DNA of 42,973 bases from an uncultured Collinsella sp. (GCA_900759045.1 CAAETU010000026.1:1-42973), one strand, 5' to 3'. Positions 30,163 to 41,062 are shown, numbered from the stretch's first letter. Notes: generated by a model from the sequence alone, not told the origin. Translations and numbers: made by a program.

Positions 30163-33100
30163 ATGAGAACGGCAAAGCGCATAACAACCGCATGCCTGAC
30201 TGCGATCATGATTTTCCAGGCGCTCGCGCCCTCCACAGAGGTGTTCGCGCAAGAGCTCGACGCCGTTGTGGAGGCATCCGTCTCCGCCACGCGCGCCGCG
30301 GGCAACACGGCGCGCTCCGTACAGGATGCCGTGGACACCGCGCTGCAAGATGCTGACCAGACTGCATCTGATGACGCCGCAACGACTCCGGGCGCCGATG
30401 CGGGAGCCACCGAGGGCGGCGACGGTTCTACCAACGCTGGCGAATCGCAGGACTCCACGACCGATGGAACCACTAACGGCGATACCTCAACGGAGGGCGA
30501 CGCGTCCCAAGACGATGCGGCTGCCGATGAGGGTGCTGCTGACGGAGAACAAGCGGATGACGCGGACGCGGATGCTGCTGATCAGGCAAACACCGCCCCC
30601 ACCATCGCTACTGTCGAGGATCTCAGGCACGCGTTGGGTGACGGCAATGTCATCACTGACGACTTGGGCGCCGTCACGGCCATTACCTTTGAGTCCAACG
30701 CCGACCTTATCGCCATCTCCAACACCGATCCCGCCATCTACCAGAACGCGAACATCTCCAAAGGTGGCTCGACCGGCATCGACTTCGACGTGTGCGGCGC
30801 GGAGATCGTGGACGGCCTGGGTAGCCTCACGTTCCAGGGCTTCGGCAGCGATGCCTACCCTTTCAAAGGCGCGCTCAACCTCGGCGACAGGACCCTGACC
30901 GTCAACAAGACGCTCTTCAACAACATCGAGCTCAGCGACGCCAACAGCACCGTAAAGCTCACCTGGAAGGGTACCGATGCCCAGCCCATCGTGGCCGCAA
31001 AGGTCACGGGCGCGGACAAGACGCTTGCTGCCACCGTAACCGTGGGCACGCCCAAGAGCGATACCGAAAAGGACATCTGCAAGCTCGCCTCGCCACTTGT
31101 GGGCGAGGTCACGGGCGCGCTCACGCTTAACGCAACCTACGTGACAAGCGCGAACAGCCCCCTGGCGATCGATATGCAATCGAGCACAGGCAACATGGGC
31201 TTGCTTGTGAACACCCTTGCCGAAGGAGCATCGCTTACGCTTGCGGGCCTCGCCCTGCCGGACAAACTCGACGGTACCCCCACTATCAACGCGACAGCCG
31301 CTGATGCCAACGCGGGGGGTCTTATCGGCGAGGCGCGGGAGGGTGCCACCGTCGCCCTACCAACTGGCATCGATGTCTCGGCGCTGAGCGTCGCAGGTAA
31401 AAACGCGGCGGGCGGTCTTATCGGTAAGGCCACCAACCTCACGCTCAACATCGCTGATGGCGTAACGGTTAAGCCGGCGTGCAACGTCGGCGATAAAGAC
31501 AGCGCTTGCTCCGGTGGCGTCATCGGCGACGTGAGCTTTGCGCAAGGATTTATCGTTAAGCCCAATATGTTCGACCTGGGCAAGCTTGTGACGCTTGGTG
31601 CATCGCAACGCGCCGGCGCCCTTTTTGGTGTGGCCGATATTTCTAATGGCGACATCGTGGTGCAAGGCGGAACGTATAAGAGCAAGTTCACCTTACCGGA
31701 AGAAGTTAGCTTCAACGGCAGCTACGGCGGCCTTGTCGGCAAGGTGTTTGCGACGGCAAAAGGCGTCGATGAGTCGCTGCGCGCCTTTGTGGTCCAAAAG
31801 GATGCGGATAAGAAAACGTGCTCAATTGAGTTTGAACTTGCGGGCAAGCTGTCCGATACGGGCGGTGTTGTTGGCTATGTTGGCGATAGCGCGGACTCCA
31901 ATTCGCAGCCTGTCGCCGTTGTGCTCGACGGCGTGACGGTTGCGTGCAAGGGAGATGCTTCGGCGCGAACGGACGCCGGAAAGTTCGGTGGTGCCGTGGG
32001 CGTTGTCGACGCGCGCAATGTCCTTGACGTGCGAGATTTCAAACTTACAAGCGACAATCCTATCGGTAAGGCGCAAAGCAACCGTGCCGCGGGAATTGCA
32101 GGCTCCGCGTGGAATGCTGTAATCAAATTCAGCGGCATCACGGATCTGTCGGGCGCAAGTTTTGCCGAAAACAGCACGACGGGCCAGCTCGTATACGAGA
32201 ACCACAACGCGCTGATTTTTGCTGTCGGCGATGGCTCTGACGCTGACAAGGGTGCAGCGGGCTGGACCTTCAAACGTAGCAATACTGCCTCGAAGACGGA
32301 CGACATCGCGACCTACGGCGAAGTTATTCGTCTGGGCGGCGACTTCATTAAGCTTGATGTGGACACTCATAAGTTGACCTTGCCGGATTCGCTGACGGCA
32401 GCTAACGGTGCCTACACCCTAACCTCTGTTGAGGATTTCGCCAAACTTGCAATCACCTGGCAAACCAACGGCTACTACTCCATGGTCGAGGGCGTTTCCG
32501 AAAACAACCCGAACATCTTGCAGTCCTCGACCATTACGGTGAACGGCACTATTGATCTCAAGGGCACGGGCCTGACGGGTTTCACGCAGGATTGTGCAGA
32601 CGGCTCGCAAGTTTTCTCGGGAACGTTGAACGGCGGCGGCACGATCAAGCTTGCTGTCGGTGAGCCTTACGGCATGCGCGGGAACGCCCCTCTGGGCGCC
32701 GACGACATCAGTGCCGGCAACGGAAAAATCTACCGTCACGGCCGCCTGGGCTTGTTCGCAGCAATCAACGGCGCAGCCGCCAACAGCGAGACTGTCTCCA
32801 ACGTCACCATCGCTGGCTCCATGAGGTTCGATAACGGCTCGGCAATCGAGGCTGGATCGCTTGCGGGCGCCATTGCGGGTGGTCTGACGCTGTCTGGCGC
32901 AACGTGCGAAACGAATATCGCATGCGATGATACGTTCACCAACGATGTGAACATTGGTGGTATTGCAGGCAGCGTGTCGGCAGCTTCTACGGTTACGTTT
33001 AGGGACAGTAGCAAGGCTCAAGCGAGCATCACTGCAACTAAAACGCTTAATGGCAACAGCCGTATTGGCGGCGCCATCGGCTATGTGGGCAATTATGTCT

Positions 33101-36100
33101 CGACATTCAACGTTACGGGCCTTGAGGTCAGCGGAAAAATCGAGACCGGCAATTGCACCAGCGGCAAGATTGCCCAGGTCGGCGGTCTTATCGGCTGCAT
33201 CGCACAGAGCACCTATGGGGCTGATGGGGCAATAGCCAACTCGGCCAAAAAGGACGTTAACATTACGGGCCTTTCGTTCAACTCGTTCAAGATGGGAGTC
33301 GGAAAGAACGGCGATAAGCTCAATGGCGTGGGCGGTCTCTTGGGTTATAGCTGGGGCAACGCGGTCGTAACTATCGGAGATGACAACATTAACAAGAGTG
33401 AAAACTCCTATGCTTTGAAAACGACCAACGCTTCTATAATCGCGACTGTGGATGATTCCAAGGAGCTTGGCGGCCTTGTATACGCAGCCAGCGGTCACTG
33501 GATTATCAACAACTACGCCATCGATCTCTCGGGCACAAAGATTAATGCAGGCGCCGCTCAGACGCTCGGCGTTCTAGTTTGCCGCGGCTGCAAGGTGGAT
33601 GATAAGACGACATATGGCGTCGAGAGCTACCTAGGCCTGTACTTGGAGGACAGGGCTTATTGGGATACCGCCTATAGGGTGCCCACCGGCGAGGGGGCCA
33701 TCGTTGCGTCGGGCGTAACGTCCTTCGATGAATGGGTTGGCAGCGGTGTAAAACCAAACAACGGCAGCAAGCTCATGGACGCCGACTGGAACACGGTCGT
33801 TTCGCTACACACACAGAAAAACAAGCTGGACATGGACGGCGATTCCACAAAAGACAACAGCTACCATAATCGCTCGTCTTTCGGTCGAAGCCAGAATACG
33901 AACGGCAATACCCGCTACTTCTACAACCTCGACATAGCCTCTAAGAATTGTGAAGGCGGCTTTAGTGGCAGTCAAATCGATACAGCGGACAAGCTGCTCT
34001 TATGGTCTGCTTTCTGCTATGCTCCCGCCGGTATTCGTTCGACAATCGTTCCCGATGGTACGACAGGGCTCGATGATTCCATAACCATAACGGGCACAAT
34101 CGATTTGGCCGGCTACAGCTACTATCCCACTCAACCGATCGGAGAGGTGACGGTTAATAATGCGGCCATCACCTTCTACTACTCCAAGATCAAGGCCGAG
34201 CAGAATGGCAACAAGCTAAACTCCGATGCCACCCAGCACGAGAACATGCACTGCGGTCTTTTTCAAACGGTGGCAGACGGCGATCTCACAGTGAGCAACG
34301 TCACTTTGGGTGGTACCGTTGGGCCCGTTATCAATGACGGAAAGAGCTCTACTGACGCTATTGGCGCGGGCGGAAGCTCATCGGGCGCGCTCGTGTGCCG
34401 CTACGTGTATGGGTCCAGCGACGGCAATGGCACCAAGATTAGAAAGATCTCAATTGATGATCTTACACTCAACAATCTGATTGTCGACGGCGCCAACAGC
34501 GCCACGGACGCTAACGCCTATATGCCTCTGCTCATCAACGAGATGCAGAAGTACGTGAGCCTGAACGCGAAGAATATCAAGACTACTGGGTACACGAGTG
34601 GCACCAAGGCGGCTACGTCGCTGTTCGGAAAGCTTGGTGTAGGCAGTGAGGCCGATCAGGTGACGGCGAAGTTTGAGCAAATCAGCTTGCCCAGCCAAGA
34701 GAACAATACGATCTTCACCCATGCGAGCCTGCTGGAGAGTTTTGGCTACGGAAGCACGAGCACGGGCTCTGCGGACTACACCTTTACTAAGGCCGATGGC
34801 GATGCGGGCAAGGTGACCTACGGATCCGAGATTGATGGGAGTACGGAGTACCCGGGCAAGCAGCTTTGGTATTACGACGAAGCGACGTATGGTGCCGTGA
34901 GCGGCTATGTGACGGTTGATGGTAAGAAGGACGGTGACGTCAGGCCTTGGTTCGGTGACTACCTTCCTTATGTTTACAAGGGAAAAGCCGCCGAGGATGG
35001 CGTCCAGTATCACGAAATTAAAGTCAACCAGCGCATTCCAAAGCTGGTAATGGGATGTGGTACCTACGGCGATCCTTATTCCGCCACAAACGCGGCGGAG
35101 ATGAATGCCATTGCCAACTACATTAATAACATGACGGCGCTTGACGGCTGGGAGGTCACCATTGTCGCCGACCAGGGTAGGCTCTGCACTCGCCGCAGCA
35201 GCGATCACTCGACCGACAATGAGGTTACGTACGTCTACAAGCAGGCGAACGGTACCGATAATAAATGGGAGAAGAAGACCGGAGACGCGTCGACCAATTC
35301 CCCGCAGACGCTGAGCGACGAAACCATGCACCGCTATATGCAGAGCGCGTATTACAGCATCGAGCCTACTGAGGGCAATACGATTACTCTCGACGGCGCA
35401 TCGTTTGGCGGTTTTGGAAATAGGGCCAACCCGTTTAGGGGCGTCATCGTTGGCAACTTTGGCAGTGATAATAAAAACGCAACCATCAAGATAGAGAATA
35501 ACGAGGGTTCGCTTCGCGGCCTTATTCCCTATAGTTACGGCAGCGTGGTGCGCGATCTGAATATTCGCTATGTGAACGCGTCGGCGACTATTACTTATTC
35601 TGCCAAGGATGCCGACGGCGTTCCGACGGCGTTTTTCGGTGGCGTTGTCGGCTGCATCCTTGGTGGCGATAACATTATCGATGGCGTGGTCGTTAATGGG
35701 ACGACGGCCGAAAACCCTACAACGGGATTTACCGTCACGGGCGGTGGCGACAAGCCGCATCTTGTTCCCATTGGTGGCTACGTCGGTGCCATTGCGGGTG
35801 GCGGCGTGATTTTCCGCAATATGGACAAAAGCGGAAAATCTTCCTGGCGTGCTGGAACTGGTGACAAATCTCGTGGTCTGGGAAAGGGCAACTTTGATCT
35901 CTACAACAATCCCTACGTCGGTCGCGTGATTGATGGCTATGCCTTTAGCGAGGGCTGTAAGGTTGAAAACGGTAACGCTAACTACCAGATTAACGAGCTC
36001 ACAAAAAAAGGAACCCCCTGTGTCACCACCACGGGCACCGACAACAAGTACCTCGGCACTAACGCCGAGGCTCCTGTGACCATGGTGAAAAACGCCCAGG

Positions 36101-39100
36101 GCCTTTTGGTGCTCTCGGCCATCATCAGCTCGGGTGCGGGTGCTGGCGCGGCACATACCAACTACTCCAATAATGGCGTGTTCCGCGGTTCCAAGGCTTA
36201 CTGGGGCAGCGATTCGCAAGACCCGGCGATATGCGGCTACCTGTTTGGCAACAAGGAATATGGCAAGGTACGGAATGCTAACTACGCAAATGTGGGCAAG
36301 CCTGAGAGTGCTGCTGGCGATTTCGAAATCGCCAAAAACGACGACCAGAAGGCCCCCGGCAAGCAGGGGTGGCACGGCCCGCTCGACCATGATGACGATG
36401 TAAATTCGCCCTACCTGGTGGCGTCCTACGCTGCCGACTACCAAACGGGCTATGTGTGCGCGTCGAAATCGATCGGCATGAGCTTGGAGTTCAAGCAGGG
36501 CGACACCTACGATATGACCGACTACGGCACGGGGTACGTGGGCCTAAACGGCCGCTACTATTCCAATGCCTGCAATTCGAACCAGCCGGGCACCGACCGC
36601 GACCGTATTACGCCGCACGTAGCCACGATCGACGGTAACGGCGCCACCATCACGGTGGGTACCGAAGGCACCGTCTACGGCGTCGTCGAATACGCCGACG
36701 ACGACTATAAGGTCTCGGGCGTGGGTGGTCTATTCAGCACCGTGATGTTCACCTCCACCAATGTGGGGCAGAGCGTCACCGCGAACGACGGCGCGCAGGT
36801 CAAAGACCTCACCTTTAGCAACTGCAACGTAGCGCTCACCTATATCGACACCAACGGCGAAGCCAAACCAGGAGAGGCGCCGAACGACCTTACCGGTGCC
36901 GGCCTTTTGGCGGGTGCAACGGCCAACTACGACGACGGCACGTGCGGCATCTACCGCAACGTGCAGATGAAGAACTGCACCGTGTCGGGCGCAAAGAGCG
37001 TAGGAGGGCTTCTTGGCAGCTCGGGCCGCGCCAGACGAACTACGAGCGAAGACAGAACCTATATGGTCGAGTTCGGGGACGGGTGGGGCCCCGCGTATCT
37101 CTATGACTGCTCATACACTGGCCTTAACGTCACGGGCGAGAAGAATGTCGGTGGCTATGTGGGTACGGTCGCCTCGGCATGCGGTGTGTGGACAACCGCA
37201 GGCACAGGGGTGAGCGAAAGGACCGTTGGCAAAAACTCGACCATAACTGCCACAGGGACAGTGCCCTACGTGGGCGGCGTGCTCGGCTATGTCGAAAGAA
37301 GCGATATCTCGGTCAACACCAACATCGGCACCACCACAGCGGCCCAGTCGTCGTGCACGGCGGTCATCTCTGGGGTAAACGTGCTAGCCACCGGGTCGAA
37401 CTCCGATGACCATATGGGCGCCGGCGGCGTGGTCGGACGCGCCCGTGGCGGCGTTATTTCTATGAGCAACGTGCGCATTGATGGCGGAAACGGCACCGAG
37501 AACGCCGTCATCGGCGATAAGGCCGGAACGAACAATAGCATCTACAATGCGGGCGGCCTGATTGGTGAGGTTACGAGTAGCGGTAGCCCCAACAAGTACT
37601 GGTTCGACGACTGCAGTGTCAAGAATGTCAGCATCGCCGGCACCGGCAAATGCTCGGGCGGGCTTATCGGCTACTTCTTCAGCAATGTGAATATAGCCTG
37701 CAACAACATCGCGATCGAGAACGCTACGATTAAGGGTAACTGGAGCGGCGGTCTGCTGGGCGCGAATAACGCGAGTAACAGCGAATCCGTCGTCATCGAC
37801 GTTACCAACACAAAGGTATCCAACACCACGTTTAGCGAAAGGTCCAACGGCGGCATTATGGGCGACGGGCGCGGCCAGTTCCATCTGTTAAACGTGCTCA
37901 TGGACAGCAATAGCTACAATGCGGGCAAAACCCAGGGCGTACTCTTGGGCGAGGTTGACACGGGGGATGGTAAGTACAGCCTTTCCGCAGCGGGCGTGGA
38001 AGTAAAGCCCGGTAGTGGCAAGACCACGAGCGACCTGCCGCCGATGGTTTACACGACCAATACGAATACGGCTGCTGTTAACGAGAAAACTTATATTGCC
38101 TTCGGCGACTACAACGGCACGGCTGCCGCGCCCAACGAGAACAAAACGCTTTACGGCGCAGGCGATACTGCTACCACGGCAACGAGTCCGTACGTGACCA
38201 CGAGGCCCGTGAGCACGCTGGCGGTGCGTGCCTCCGACGGCGACACCACCGACCGCTACCTGTTTGGCGACGGCGCCGCCATTGACACCGCGACGACCAT
38301 CCAAAGCCAAGCGGGTGCCCGCGTTCCCGGCCGCTACACCTACACCAACATCGCCGGCATCAATGATGCCGGCGCATACCAAAACACGAGCACCTATAGC
38401 GCGGACAGCTCGCGTAGCACCTATAACGCTAACAACATTACTTCGGGCAAGAAGGCCAAAACTGACTTCCCCGTGCTCGTGATTCCGGGCAACGATACCA
38501 CGACGGTGGAGAGCTACCTGAACATCGTGACCAATGGCGGCTTCTCCGATGCCCGCCGCCTCAACGGCAGCACCGCGCATGTGACCGCCACCGCCGAGGT
38601 CTTCTCGCTCGCCGATAACGGCACCTTCGTCAAGGACGTAGCCGCCTCGCAAGCGCCCACGCTCAAGGTGCTCAACAATGGCACGAGCTCTATGGCATTC
38701 CGCGCGAGCACCGACTGGGACAATGAGCAGGGGCGCTTCACGCTGCTTACGGTCACCTTTAGCGAGGCCGGCCAGAGCTACCGTGTACAGGTACCCATCA
38801 TCGTCAAGCGCATGCTCGAGATCGACTTTACCGCCACCTACTCCGAAGGTGCGAACTTCAAGGCTGCCGACTATGCGACAAAATACGACAAGCACGTACT
38901 TGTGAGCAGCGGCGACACCATGACCGGCTACCTTACCTGGACCTATGGCAGCGCTCGGGGCAAGCCGGTCGATTACGGCTGGAACACGCTGCTCGAAGCC
39001 GGCGGCTCTATGGGTCCGCTCAACAAGAGCATAACCTTCGGTGCCACGCTGCCCGAGGGTACACAGCTCACACTCGTGGACACGGCCAACAACAGCCGCG

Positions 39101-40839
39101 AATATCACTACACGGTGGGCACGGGTGGCGCGACGTCAGTCAAGCTCACCGAGTTTGTGGACGCTGGCAACAAGGCTTACTACACCGAACCGTGGCTGAG
39201 CGAAATCGTGGGCGTGAAGGCCGATGAGGCCAAGGAGGACAAGGACGGCGCTTGGGTCAAGCTCGCCGATGACGAGGTCAAGGACAAGAGCCAGGCCGAA
39301 CTCGCGAAGATGGCTGGCGCCAAGGTCGATGGCGCGTACTACCGCGCGCGCACTTCTTCCGACGCGACGGGCACGTTCTATACCCTCTCCGTTGATAAGG
39401 AAGAGCCCAAGAGCGAAAACTTCTACTTGGTGGTGCGCACGCCGGCGGGGTCCGCGGGCGTCAACGGCTACACCGCCACCACGGTGGACACGAGCCTCAA
39501 CGAGCACATCAACTACCTGCTGCGAGGCAAGAAAGCAGCCGACGGCAAGGCTGCCGAGGATGGGCACCAGAATACGCCCTCGACCTACAGCGTGGCATCA
39601 AACTACACGCACAGCCTCGTTGACAACAAGCGTAACCTCGTCGACAACAGGGACAGCATCAACCGGATGGAGCTCAAGGAAGCCACCTATTCGCTTTCCA
39701 TGAACGTGAGCGACACCGTGACGTTTGACTCGAGCCAGCAATACACGAGCTCTGACGCGCTGTATTATCAGCTCGATTCGTCGCTTGTCACCTATCATGA
39801 TGGCGTCATCGCGGGCTCGGTGGGATACCCCACGGGCACGCAGGGCACGTATGAGTTCTACGTTAAGGTGGGTGATAACTACTACACCTGGGGCGGGTCG
39901 GGTTGGAATCTGGCCGGCACGAAGGAGACCCCAGTGGTGTCGGGCCTTAGTTGGACTGCGAACGGTGGCGACATGTCACTGGTGCTTGCCGATGCTGAGG
40001 GTAATCCCATCGATATGTCGGGCCTGCGCGAGATCGCCAAGAACCATGTCAACGCCTTCACCGTTACCATGAGGGCCGCGCTCACCATGACGGAGCCTGC
40101 CTGCCAGGCGGGTATCGTGGCCTCGCAGAACAGCGGCACCGACCGCTACACCAAACCCAACTACCGCGCGTACCTTTCCACGCATGCCGACACGCTCAGC
40201 ACCAGTAGCAACTCGGCATACAACGATGGCGGCGCCGGCTACTACCGTATGGATGTGGGCTCATCGACCATCGCGCTCGAGGCGTCTAAGAAATCCCAGT
40301 TGGGCATCAACATCGATGACCTCAAGTCCGCTGACGGCGAGATCGCTCTGGTGGGTACCTACGACCTGAGCAAGCTCACGGGCGCCGAGGCTAAGATCGA
40401 CGCCGCAAACACGGTGACCTACACGCTGAGCCTGGAGCAGCGGCAAGATAATGGCGGCTATGCTCCGGTCGGCGATATCTCGAACTACATTACGGTGCTC
40501 GGCAGCGATTACCTAGGCACGGGTGCGGCATCCGCCGACGGCAACAGCTATGTGTTCACCGACACCAAGACCAACGGCGCGTTCCTCACGCGCGACGGCA
40601 ACAGCCTTGCCTTTAAGCATGCCTTCCGCGTTAAAGTGAATACGAATGTTGAGGGTGAGAACCAAACTTACGCAAACTACCGCTTGGTGCTTACGGCCAA
40701 TATTATGACCGGCAACGTTGTCGACGACACACCAGTCAACGTTAGCAACCTTGATGGCTATTCGCACTCCGACTACGTGACGTACACGCTAGCGCGCATC
40801 AACACCGAGGGCATTCGGCACGAGACGAAAACCAACTAG
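30163..40839 (+). CDS. Giant secreted surface protein (3,558 aa) with GLUG-like repeats
   Basis: A signal peptide spans residues 1-29 (hydrophobic core TTACLTAIMIFQALA, cleavage after VFA). Residues about 40-145 are an acidic Ala/Asp/Thr/Glu-rich linker. From about 380 to 2570 many copies of GGLIG, GGVVG or GGYVG-type turns occur (for example AGGLIGKA, GGLLGYS, GGVVGCI, GGLIGYFF, GGLLGAN), as in GLUG-type repeats that build beta-helices. From about 2690 to 3558 the sequence changes to longer beta-sandwich-like modules with a charged patch near 3015-3060 (DEAKEDKDGAWVKLADDEVK). The C-terminus YVTYTLARINTEGIRHETKTN has no LPxTG, membrane tail or lectin anchor. It is likely an exported adhesin or matrix protein. 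GAGGTAGGA precedes the ATG, and a strong terminator follows. Confidence 0.85.
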   Translation: MRTAKRITTACLTAIMIFQALAPSTEVFAQELDAVVEASVSATRAAGNTARSVQDAVDTALQDADQTASDDAATTPGADAGATEGGDGSTNAGESQDSTTDGTTNGDTSTEGDASQDDAAADEGAADGEQADDADADAADQANTAPTIATVEDLRHALGDGNVITDDLGAVTAITFESNADLIAISNTDPAIYQNANISKGGSTGIDFDVCGAEIVDGLGSLTFQGFGSDAYPFKGALNLGDRTLTVNKTLFNNIELSDANSTVKLTWKGTDAQPIVAAKVTGADKTLAATVTVGTPKSDTEKDICKLASPLVGEVTGALTLNATYVTSANSPLAIDMQSSTGNMGLLVNTLAEGASLTLAGLALPDKLDGTPTINATAADANAGGLIGEAREGATVALPTGIDVSALSVAGKNAAGGLIGKATNLTLNIADGVTVKPACNVGDKDSACSGGVIGDVSFAQGFIVKPNMFDLGKLVTLGASQRAGALFGVADISNGDIVVQGGTYKSKFTLPEEVSFNGSYGGLVGKVFATAKGVDESLRAFVVQKDADKKTCSIEFELAGKLSDTGGVVGYVGDSADSNSQPVAVVLDGVTVACKGDASARTDAGKFGGAVGVVDARNVLDVRDFKLTSDNPIGKAQSNRAAGIAGSAWNAVIKFSGITDLSGASFAENSTTGQLVYENHNALIFAVGDGSDADKGAAGWTFKRSNTASKTDDIATYGEVIRLGGDFIKLDVDTHKLTLPDSLTAANGAYTLTSVEDFAKLAITWQTNGYYSMVEGVSENNPNILQSSTITVNGTIDLKGTGLTGFTQDCADGSQVFSGTLNGGGTIKLAVGEPYGMRGNAPLGADDISAGNGKIYRHGRLGLFAAINGAAANSETVSNVTIAGSMRFDNGSAIEAGSLAGAIAGGLTLSGATCETNIACDDTFTNDVNIGGIAGSVSAASTVTFRDSSKAQASITATKTLNGNSRIGGAIGYVGNYVSTFNVTGLEVSGKIETGNCTSGKIAQVGGLIGCIAQSTYGADGAIANSAKKDVNITGLSFNSFKMGVGKNGDKLNGVGGLLGYSWGNAVVTIGDDNINKSENSYALKTTNASIIATVDDSKELGGLVYAASGHWIINNYAIDLSGTKINAGAAQTLGVLVCRGCKVDDKTTYGVESYLGLYLEDRAYWDTAYRVPTGEGAIVASGVTSFDEWVGSGVKPNNGSKLMDADWNTVVSLHTQKNKLDMDGDSTKDNSYHNRSSFGRSQNTNGNTRYFYNLDIASKNCEGGFSGSQIDTADKLLLWSAFCYAPAGIRSTIVPDGTTGLDDSITITGTIDLAGYSYYPTQPIGEVTVNNAAITFYYSKIKAEQNGNKLNSDATQHENMHCGLFQTVADGDLTVSNVTLGGTVGPVINDGKSSTDAIGAGGSSSGALVCRYVYGSSDGNGTKIRKISIDDLTLNNLIVDGANSATDANAYMPLLINEMQKYVSLNAKNIKTTGYTSGTKAATSLFGKLGVGSEADQVTAKFEQISLPSQENNTIFTHASLLESFGYGSTSTGSADYTFTKADGDAGKVTYGSEIDGSTEYPGKQLWYYDEATYGAVSGYVTVDGKKDGDVRPWFGDYLPYVYKGKAAEDGVQYHEIKVNQRIPKLVMGCGTYGDPYSATNAAEMNAIANYINNMTALDGWEVTIVADQGRLCTRRSSDHSTDNEVTYVYKQANGTDNKWEKKTGDASTNSPQTLSDETMHRYMQSAYYSIEPTEGNTITLDGASFGGFGNRANPFRGVIVGNFGSDNKNATIKIENNEGSLRGLIPYSYGSVVRDLNIRYVNASATITYSAKDADGVPTAFFGGVVGCILGGDNIIDGVVVNGTTAENPTTGFTVTGGGDKPHLVPIGGYVGAIAGGGVIFRNMDKSGKSSWRAGTGDKSRGLGKGNFDLYNNPYVGRVIDGYAFSEGCKVENGNANYQINELTKKGTPCVTTTGTDNKYLGTNAEAPVTMVKNAQGLLVLSAIISSGAGAGAAHTNYSNNGVFRGSKAYWGSDSQDPAICGYLFGNKEYGKVRNANYANVGKPESAAGDFEIAKNDDQKAPGKQGWHGPLDHDDDVNSPYLVASYAADYQTGYVCASKSIGMSLEFKQGDTYDMTDYGTGYVGLNGRYYSNACNSNQPGTDRDRITPHVATIDGNGATITVGTEGTVYGVVEYADDDYKVSGVGGLFSTVMFTSTNVGQSVTANDGAQVKDLTFSNCNVALTYIDTNGEAKPGEAPNDLTGAGLLAGATANYDDGTCGIYRNVQMKNCTVSGAKSVGGLLGSSGRARRTTSEDRTYMVEFGDGWGPAYLYDCSYTGLNVTGEKNVGGYVGTVASACGVWTTAGTGVSERTVGKNSTITATGTVPYVGGVLGYVERSDISVNTNIGTTTAAQSSCTAVISGVNVLATGSNSDDHMGAGGVVGRARGGVISMSNVRIDGGNGTENAVIGDKAGTNNSIYNAGGLIGEVTSSGSPNKYWFDDCSVKNVSIAGTGKCSGGLIGYFFSNVNIACNNIAIENATIKGNWSGGLLGANNASNSESVVIDVTNTKVSNTTFSERSNGGIMGDGRGQFHLLNVLMDSNSYNAGKTQGVLLGEVDTGDGKYSLSAAGVEVKPGSGKTTSDLPPMVYTTNTNTAAVNEKTYIAFGDYNGTAAAPNENKTLYGAGDTATTATSPYVTTRPVSTLAVRASDGDTTDRYLFGDGAAIDTATTIQSQAGARVPGRYTYTNIAGINDAGAYQNTSTYSADSSRSTYNANNITSGKKAKTDFPVLVIPGNDTTTVESYLNIVTNGGFSDARRLNGSTAHVTATAEVFSLADNGTFVKDVAASQAPTLKVLNNGTSSMAFRASTDWDNEQGRFTLLTVTFSEAGQSYRVQVPIIVKRMLEIDFTATYSEGANFKAADYATKYDKHVLVSSGDTMTGYLTWTYGSARGKPVDYGWNTLLEAGGSMGPLNKSITFGATLPEGTQLTLVDTANNSREYHYTVGTGGATSVKLTEFVDAGNKAYYTEPWLSEIVGVKADEAKEDKDGAWVKLADDEVKDKSQAELAKMAGAKVDGAYYRARTSSDATGTFYTLSVDKEEPKSENFYLVVRTPAGSAGVNGYTATTVDTSLNEHINYLLRGKKAADGKAAEDGHQNTPSTYSVASNYTHSLVDNKRNLVDNRDSINRMELKEATYSLSMNVSDTVTFDSSQQYTSSDALYYQLDSSLVTYHDGVIAGSVGYPTGTQGTYEFYVKVGDNYYTWGGSGWNLAGTKETPVVSGLSWTANGGDMSLVLADAEGNPIDMSGLREIAKNHVNAFTVTMRAALTMTEPACQAGIVASQNSGTDRYTKPNYRAYLSTHADTLSTSSNSAYNDGGAGYYRMDVGSSTIALEASKKSQLGINIDDLKSADGEIALVGTYDLSKLTGAEAKIDAANTVTYTLSLEQRQDNGGYAPVGDISNYITVLGSDYLGTGAASADGNSYVFTDTKTNGAFLTRDGNSLAFKHAFRVKVNTNVEGENQTYANYRLVLTANIMTGNVVDDTPVNVSNLDGYSHSDYVTYTLARINTEGIRHETKTN

Positions 40840-40848
40840 CTACGCGAG

Positions 40849-40879
40849 GGGCGGCAACCACCCGGTTGCCGCCCTTTTT
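40849..40879 (+). terminator. Terminator of the surface operon
   Basis: GGGCGGCAAC (40849-40858) pairs with GTTGCCGCCC (40865-40874) around CACCCG, then TTTTT. It lies 10 nt after the giant gene's stop. Confidence 0.93.
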
Positions 40880-40912
40880 CTTGTTCGCTTGGCCTACTGC
40901 TGCCCCAGCTCT

Positions 40913-41050
40913 CCACCAACTTTTCAGCTGTCCACTTAACTTACCACTCAAGGTGGAAAGCTGGAAAGTTAAGTGGAAAGCTGGAAAGTTAAGTGGAAAG
41001 CTGGAAAGTTAAGTGGAAAGCTGGTAAGTTAGGTGGAAAGTTGGAAAGTT
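40913..41050 (+). promoter_or_regulatory. 20-bp direct-repeat array upstream of the AlbA_2 gene
   Basis: GTGGAAAGCTGGAAAGTTAA is repeated with starts at 40953, 40973 and 40993, and with small changes at 41013 and 41033: a period of exactly 20 bp. Each unit contains two GGAAAG half-sites 10 bp apart. Just left, 40913-40947 holds the same units in the opposite direction (CCACTTAACTTACCAC), so the array turns around at about 40944-40956. The last unit ends at the ribosome site. A repressor binding here would block initiation. A similar block follows the gene. Confidence 0.7.
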
Positions 41051-41062
41051 GGGAGGTTCGGC

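Noticed and set aside
34450..36444. A 664-codon minus-strand reading frame within the giant gene
   Set aside because: The plus-strand frame is continuous over 3,558 codons with signal peptide and ordered repeats; the antisense product has no recognisable domain.
40750..40839. LPxTG sorting signal at the C-terminus of the giant protein
   Set aside because: The end is polar (INTEGIRHETKTN) with no LPxTG, no hydrophobic span and no basic tail of that type.
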